A DNA stretch of 10,000 nucleotides from Asticcacaulis sp. (lineage in GTDB: Bacteria > Pseudomonadota > Alphaproteobacteria > Caulobacterales > Caulobacteraceae): the NCBI RefSeq assembly GCF_020217185.1, contig NZ_JAIWNX010000118.1:1-10000 (forward strand), in the 5' to 3' direction. This document shows positions 7,008 to 10,000 of this stretch, piece after piece. Under the pieces are notes generated by a model, which searched no databases, was not told the origin of the DNA, and saw only the letters and a list, made by a program, of their open reading frames with translations. Position numbers and translations under genes: made by a program. Position 1 is the first letter of the stretch. Each line of letters begins with the position of its first letter.

Positions 7008-7019
7008 CAGCCCTTAACG
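7002..7019. repeat. Inverted repeat CGTTAA-N6-TTAACG at the end of the ELM1-like gene
   Basis: CGTTAA (7002-7007, including the stop codon) and TTAACG (7014-7019) form a 6-bp inverted repeat with a 6-nt spacer. No T run follows. It could be a weak hairpin or a protein-binding site upstream of trxB. It resembles a CtrA box, but the spacing is one short. Confidence 0.35.
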
Positions 7020-7076
7020 GAGGGATGACAAGGCGACAGCCGGTCATTATCTAAGGGGCCAGTTTACCCCAAGATA

Positions 7077-7086
7077 GAATCGAATC
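7077..7086. promoter_or_regulatory. Two adjacent GANTC sites just before trxB
   Basis: GAATCGAATC holds two abutting GANTC sites ending 4 nt before the trxB ATG. GANTC is the target of the cell-cycle methylase CcrM in alphaproteobacteria and is often enriched in control regions. A role here is inferred from position alone. Confidence 0.35.
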
Positions 7087-7090
7087 TGCC

Positions 7091-8077
7091 ATGACCACGC
7101 CCCGTACTGTTCGTTGCGCCATCATCGGTTCCGGCCCGGCGGGCTGGACAGCGGCCATCTATGCCGCGCGGGGCCTGCTGCACCCGGTGGTGTTCACCGG
7201 CCCGCAGACGGGTGGTCAGCTCACCATCACCACGGACGTCGAAAACTATCCGGGCTTTGCCGAGGTCATTCAGGGCCCGTGGCTGATGGATCAGATGAAG
7301 GCGCAAGCCGAACATATGGGCACCGAGGTCATCACCGACATCGTGGTCAAGGCCGACCTCAGCCAGCGGCCCTTCCGCCTCGAAACCGATGCCGGGAACG
7401 TCTATCTGGCCGAAACCGTCATCATTTCGACCGGCGCTCAGGCCAAGTGGCTGGGCCTTGAGTCGGAAAAGACCTATCAGGGCTTCGGTGTGTCGGCCTG
7501 CGCCACCTGTGACGGCTTCTTCTACCGCAACAAGACGGTGGCCGTGGTCGGCGGCGGCAATACGGCGGTCGAAGAGGCCCTGTTCCTCACCAAGTTCGCC
7601 TCAAAGGTCTATCTGATCCACCGCCGCGACTCGGTGCGTTCGGAAAAGATTCTGGCCGAGCGCATGTACGCCGAGCCCAAGATTCAGCCGGTGTGGAATT
7701 CGGCCATTGACGAAATTCTGGGCGAAACCAATGAATTCGGCGGGGCCAGCGTCACCGGCGTGCGCCTGAAAAACGTCCATACGGGCGATACCCACGAACT
7801 GCCGCTCGACGGCGTGTTTATCGCCATCGGACACGCGCCGTCGTCGCAACTGTTCCAGGGGCAGCTTGAAACCAATGCCGGCGGCTATCTGAAGGTCGAA
7901 CCCGGCACGCCGAAAACCGCCATCAAGGGCGTCTTTGCGGCGGGCGATGTGACGGACGACGTCTACCGTCAGGCGGTCACGGCGGCCGGTATGGGCTGCA
8001 TGGCGGCGCTGGAGGCCATCCGCCTGCTGGCCGAAGAGGATCATCACCGTCAGGATGCCAAGATCGGCGCTTGGTAA
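7091..8077 (+). CDS. trxB: Thioredoxin reductase (NADPH), 328 aa
   Basis: TrxB passes electrons from NADPH through FAD and a redox-active disulfide to thioredoxin in the cytoplasm. All expected motifs are present and in order: the FAD-binding GSGPAG (residues 13-18), the active site CATC (C137 and C140), the NADPH-binding GGGNTA (154-159), HRRDSVR (177-183) for the NADPH 2'-phosphate, and the C-terminal FAD contact GVFAAGDVTDD. The length is close to the bacterial norm of about 310-330. The ATG at 7091 places the FAD motif at the usual distance from the N-terminus, but no good Shine-Dalgarno sequence lies upstream. The gene follows the ELM1-like gene on the same strand after 83 nt, so cotranscription is possible; no convincing promoter is seen in that gap. 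The 3' flank holds a long inverted repeat that may end the transcript. Confidence 0.97.
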   Translation: MTTPRTVRCAIIGSGPAGWTAAIYAARGLLHPVVFTGPQTGGQLTITTDVENYPGFAEVIQGPWLMDQMKAQAEHMGTEVITDIVVKADLSQRPFRLETDAGNVYLAETVIISTGAQAKWLGLESEKTYQGFGVSACATCDGFFYRNKTVAVVGGGNTAVEEALFLTKFASKVYLIHRRDSVRSEKILAERMYAEPKIQPVWNSAIDEILGETNEFGGASVTGVRLKNVHTGDTHELPLDGVFIAIGHAPSSQLFQGQLETNAGGYLKVEPGTPKTAIKGVFAAGDVTDDVYRQAVTAAGMGCMAALEAIRLLAEEDHHRQDAKIGAW

Positions 8078-8093
8078 GATTTGGCCGCAGGTT

Positions 8094-8247
8094 TTAGCCA
8101 CGAAAAACACGAAAAGCACGAAATCCGTTATATTGAAGCCTTGAGCGAAGCGTCCTTGATAGTCGCTCACAAACGAGGCTAACAGCCCTTCGGGCAAGCA
8201 CCGCCCGATGTTACGCTTTTCGCGATTTTCGTGTTTTTCGTGGCCAA
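8094..8247. repeat. Structured 154-bp element with 37-nt imperfect inverted arms
   Basis: The arms at 8094-8130 and 8211-8247 match in inverted orientation at 30 of 37 positions, including an unbroken GCCACGAAAAACACGAAAA. The left arm is built of a 9-nt unit repeated three times (CACGAAAAA, CACGAAAAG, CACGAAATC, 8099-8125). The 80-nt interior adds nested pairings: AGCCT/AGGCT (8137-8141, 8176-8180), TGAGCGA/TCGCTCA (8142-8148, 8163-8169) and GCCC/GGGC (8185-8188, 8192-8195). The whole stretch could therefore fold into one long branched hairpin. It begins 16 nt after the trxB stop. It has no ORF and no visible target duplication; it may be a non-autonomous repeat, an mRNA-end structure or an RNA. 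Confidence 0.75.
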
Positions 8248-8262
8248 TTCTTGCAGACACTG

Positions 8263-8282
8263 CGCGTGATTTGACTCACGCG
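8263..8282. repeat. Hairpin CGCGTGA/TCACGCG
   Basis: A 7-bp perfect stem (8263-8269 with 8276-8282) has a 6-nt loop and is followed by GGCTTTTG. It may help end trxB-side transcription, or act as an operator, because it overlaps the candidate -35 box of the downstream operon. Confidence 0.4.
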
Positions 8283-8299
8283 GGCTTTTGCGCTTTTAG
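8271..8299 (+). promoter_or_regulatory. Candidate promoter of the queD-folB operon
   Basis: TTGACT (8271-8276), a five-of-six -35 match, is followed after 17 nt by TTTTAG (8294-8299) in a GCTTTTAGC context. The -10 box is a poor match. It would start transcription about 20 nt before the GTG start of the first gene. Confidence 0.4.
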
Positions 8300-8326
8300 C
8301 TGCCGCACAAGAAAAGGCCCCTATCC

Positions 8327-8884
8327 GTGCAGATTCAGTTCACCCGTCGTTTTTCCATGGCTCACCGTTTGCGCGCCGACCGTTCGTCGAAGTGCGCGAC
8401 CCCGCATGGCCATAATGAATTCGTGCGCGTGACGCTGAAGGCCAAATCGCCGGACACGGTGAAGTGGGGGCAATCCAACTACGCCCAGAGTTTTGATGCG
8501 CTCAAGCGCGACTGGCACCGCTTTGTCGATGACGCTCTGGATCACGCCTTTCAACTGGGGGCCGATGACCCGCTGATCGGCTTTTTTCAGGCGCATGAGC
8601 CCGATCTTCTGCCGCGTCTGCTGATCATTCCGGGCGATCCGACGACCGAAGCCGTAGCACTCGCCCTCTATCACAAGCTGAACGCCATCTTGTCCGCCCA
8701 CGTGCCGGATTTTGCGTGCGTGCGCTTTGAAATCGAAGAAACCCCGACCAATACGGTCATACTGACGCCCGAAGACCTTAGCCACGGCCCGCGTCTGGCC
8801 GACTGGTGCCATCGGGCCGATCTGTCGATCAACGATCTCCTGCCGCCTGAAAACTGGCAGAAAAAGAGCGCCCCATGCCTCTGA
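8327..8884 (+). CDS. queD: 6-carboxytetrahydropterin synthase / 6-pyruvoyltetrahydropterin synthase family (QueD-like), 185 aa
   Basis: QueD converts 7,8-dihydroneopterin triphosphate to 6-carboxy-5,6,7,8-tetrahydropterin in queuosine synthesis. The family zinc ligands are visible as H13 (in SMAHRL), H27 and H29 (in PHGHNE). The catalytic Cys is C23, the Asp-His pair is D72-H73 (in LDHAF) and the pterin-binding Glu is probably E138 (in EIEETPTN). PTTEA (105-109) matches the family's NPT-E segment. At 185 aa it is longer than the usual 120 or so, through an internal insertion (about residues 84-103) and a C-terminal extension of about 40 residues. The GTG start is supported by AAAAGG 9 nt upstream and because the beta strand leading to H13 begins at once. 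It overlaps folB by 10 nt. QueD and pyruvoyl-type synthases cannot be told apart with certainty by motif alone. Confidence 0.8.
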   Translation: MQIQFTRRFSMAHRLRADRSSKCATPHGHNEFVRVTLKAKSPDTVKWGQSNYAQSFDALKRDWHRFVDDALDHAFQLGADDPLIGFFQAHEPDLLPRLLIIPGDPTTEAVALALYHKLNAILSAHVPDFACVRFEIEETPTNTVILTPEDLSHGPRLADWCHRADLSINDLLPPENWQKKSAPCL

Positions 8885-9228
8885 TCAGCCGCCACGTCTT
8901 TGTCGAAGGCCTGAAGGTCGAAGCCGCCATCGGCGTCTATGACTACGAACACGGCCGCACCCAGCCCCTGATCATCGATGCCGATATCCGCATCGGCCTT
9001 CATGAGATCAAGGGCCTGAAAGACACGCTGAACTACGAAATGGTTGGCAATCTGGCGCGCGACCTCATCGCGCGCGGTCATATCAAGCTGGTCGAAACCC
9101 TGGCCGAGGACCTGGCAGAGGCCGTACTGGCCCTGCCGCAGGCCGAAGAGGTGCGTATCCGCATCTCCAAACCCGAAGCCCTGGCCGATGCCGACCGCTC
9201 CGGCTGCACCGTGGTGATGCGCAAATGA
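8875..9228 (+). CDS. folB: Dihydroneopterin aldolase (117 aa)
   Basis: FolB cleaves 7,8-dihydroneopterin to 6-hydroxymethyl-7,8-dihydropterin and glycolaldehyde in folate synthesis, acting in the cytoplasm as an octamer. The sequence shows the family pattern: VEAAIGVYDYEHGRTQPL with the active-site Glu E25, DTLNYEMV (50-57), LVETLAEDLAE (72-82) with substrate-binding E74, and ISKPEAL with the catalytic Lys K99. The length of 117 aa is typical. The ATG at 8875 overlaps the queD end by 10 nt, and the stop overlaps the next start as ATGA, so translational coupling on both sides is expected. FolB and QueD both use pterins derived from the GTP cyclohydrolase product, which makes their pairing sensible. 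Confidence 0.92.
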   Translation: MPLISRHVFVEGLKVEAAIGVYDYEHGRTQPLIIDADIRIGLHEIKGLKDTLNYEMVGNLARDLIARGHIKLVETLAEDLAEAVLALPQAEEVRIRISKPEALADADRSGCTVVMRK

Positions 9229-9770
9229 GCCATCTGGCGCATCTGGGCCTGATGGCCCGCTATAACCAGTGGATGAACGCCAAACTGCTGGAGCTGATGG
9301 CCGCGCATCCCGACGCCGATTTCCACGCCGATACAAGGGCCTTTTTCGGTTCGGTGTGGGGGACGCTCAACCACCTGATCGTGGCGGACCTGCTGTGGAT
9401 GGGCCGTTTGAGGGGCCATGCGACGGGTGTTGCACTGTCGGCCGCCAAGGCCCTGCCGCAACCCACGGGCCTGAATGATACGCTGTATAGCGAACTGAGC
9501 GCCTTCGCGCCGGTGCGCAGGGAACTGGATGATCTGTGGCTGAGCTATATCGAGGGCCTGAGCGAGGCCGATCTCGACATGCCTCTGACCTATCGCCGCG
9601 TCAATGGCGACGCCCATACTAAACCGCTGGGGCTGGTGCTGAGCCACGTGTTCAATCACCAAACCCACCACCGCGGACAGATTACGACGCTTTTGTCGCA
9701 GATGGGGCTTGATATCGGGGTGACGGACGTGCTTGTTCTGGTACCCGAACTCGATCTGGACCACTTATGA
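9225..9770 (+). CDS. DinB family protein (181 aa), putative metal-dependent
   Basis: This is a four-helix-bundle protein of the DinB/YfiT superfamily. Members bind a metal through three His and include thiol-dependent transferases and hydrolases; many have no known substrate. The typical N-terminal helix has LMARYNQWMN (residues 9-18). The likely metal ligands are H50 in TLNHLIVAD and the HxxxH pair H145 and H149 in HVFNHQTHHRGQ, the usual arrangement for the family. No signal peptide is present. The ATG overlaps the folB stop as ATGA, and its own stop overlaps the next gene the same way. That placement suggests a need for balanced amounts with FolB, but a role in pterin metabolism is only inferred. 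Despite the family name, nothing here indicates DNA repair. Confidence 0.88.
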   Translation: MSHLAHLGLMARYNQWMNAKLLELMAAHPDADFHADTRAFFGSVWGTLNHLIVADLLWMGRLRGHATGVALSAAKALPQPTGLNDTLYSELSAFAPVRRELDDLWLSYIEGLSEADLDMPLTYRRVNGDAHTKPLGLVLSHVFNHQTHHRGQITTLLSQMGLDIGVTDVLVLVPELDLDHL

Positions 9771-10000
9771 ACACGCCCGCCACCCGCACCAAACTCAGCG
9801 ACACGACGATCATCCCGATCGTCAACTATCTGCTGCTGTTTTTCCTGATCGTCGGTGGCATTTCGGGCGTCCTCGCCATCACCCTGATCTATTTGTTTCA
9901 GGACGACGCCCCCGACTGGCTGAAAACCCACTATGCCTTTCAGAAAAGGACCTTCTGGGTGGGCATCGGGGCCTTTGTGCCGCTGGTTGTGCTGCTGACC
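9767..10000 (+). CDS. DUF4870-like membrane protein, 5' part only (78 residues visible)
   Basis: The open reading frame starts at ATG 9767, overlapping the previous stop as ATGA, and runs off the end of the window. The visible part has a short polar N-terminus (about 18 residues), a first membrane segment (about 19-43), the charged loop LFQDDAPDWLKTHYAFQKRTFW, with DDAPDWL-HY-FQ-RTFW resembling the conserved DUF4870 loop, and the start of a second membrane segment (about 66-78). DUF4870/Tic20-like proteins are small inner-membrane proteins without a firm function. The gene is the fourth in a tightly overlapping set with queD, folB and the DinB-family gene. Confidence 0.75.
   Translation, partial: MNTPATRTKLSDTTIIPIVNYLLLFFLIVGGISGVLAITLIYLFQDDAPDWLKTHYAFQKRTFWVGIGAFVPLVVLLT

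Noticed and set aside
7004..7017. CtrA box (TTAA-N7-TTAA) before trxB
   Set aside because: The two TTAA halves are separated by 6 nt, not 7. I kept it only as an inverted repeat.
8099..8125. Three tandem 9-nt units that might suggest a CRISPR or VNTR array
   Set aside because: There are no spacers and only three units, and they form one arm of a larger inverted repeat.
7601..8260. Minus-strand open frame of 219 codons over the end of trxB and the inverted repeat
   Set aside because: It reads antisense through trxB motifs and then through the palindromic element; no recognisable protein features.
8327..8884. PTPS-III type enzyme able to replace FolB
   Set aside because: That type has a Glu in place of the catalytic Cys; here C23 is present and a normal folB lies next to it.
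9078..9764. Minus-strand open frame of 228 codons across folB and the DinB-family gene
   Set aside because: Antisense to two genes with clear catalytic motifs and ATGA coupling.

Overview
The window looks like chromosomal DNA of an alphaproteobacterium, most likely a member of the Caulobacterales with moderate GC content such as Asticcacaulis. This is inferred from a GreA that starts MEKVPMT, the greA / ELM1-like / trxB neighbourhood, Caulobacter-like promoter elements (GCTATGAT and GCTATGAA -10 boxes), paired GANTC sites and a G-rich intergenic palindromic repeat of a type seen in this group. No species can be fixed from the sequence alone. There is no sign of phage, plasmid, insertion sequence, CRISPR array, tRNA or rRNA.

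Layout. (1) 1-607: a small lipoprotein gene on the minus strand (58-357) and a divergent regulatory region that carries a good promoter overlapped by a 15-nt palindrome. (2) 608-5096: two tandem paralogous genes for large polytopic membrane proteins (731 and 704 aa) that resemble the uncharacterised DUF6311 family. A strong UUCG-loop terminator separates them. (3) 5097-5966: greA with its own likely promoter, followed by about 200 bp of non-coding DNA packed with hairpins and a REP-like repeat. (4) 5967-8077: a bacterial homologue of the mitochondrial fission ELM1 family, then thioredoxin reductase trxB. (5) 8078-8326: a 154-bp element with 37-nt imperfect inverted arms, then a candidate promoter. 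(6) 8327-10000: a tightly packed operon of a QueD/PTPS-type pterin enzyme, FolB, a DinB-fold protein and a DUF4870-like membrane protein cut off by the window end. These four genes overlap by 10, 4 and 4 nt.

How the parts fit. Most genes are housekeeping: transcript-cleavage factor, thiol redox, and pterin/folate or queuosine metabolism. The less understood parts are the tandem membrane proteins (possibly GT-C-like envelope glycosyltransferases), the ELM1-like protein next to trxB, and the DinB-fold protein translationally coupled to FolB. Several intergenic palindromic elements are also unexplained by the genes. I see no defence, toxin-antitoxin or secondary-metabolite system.
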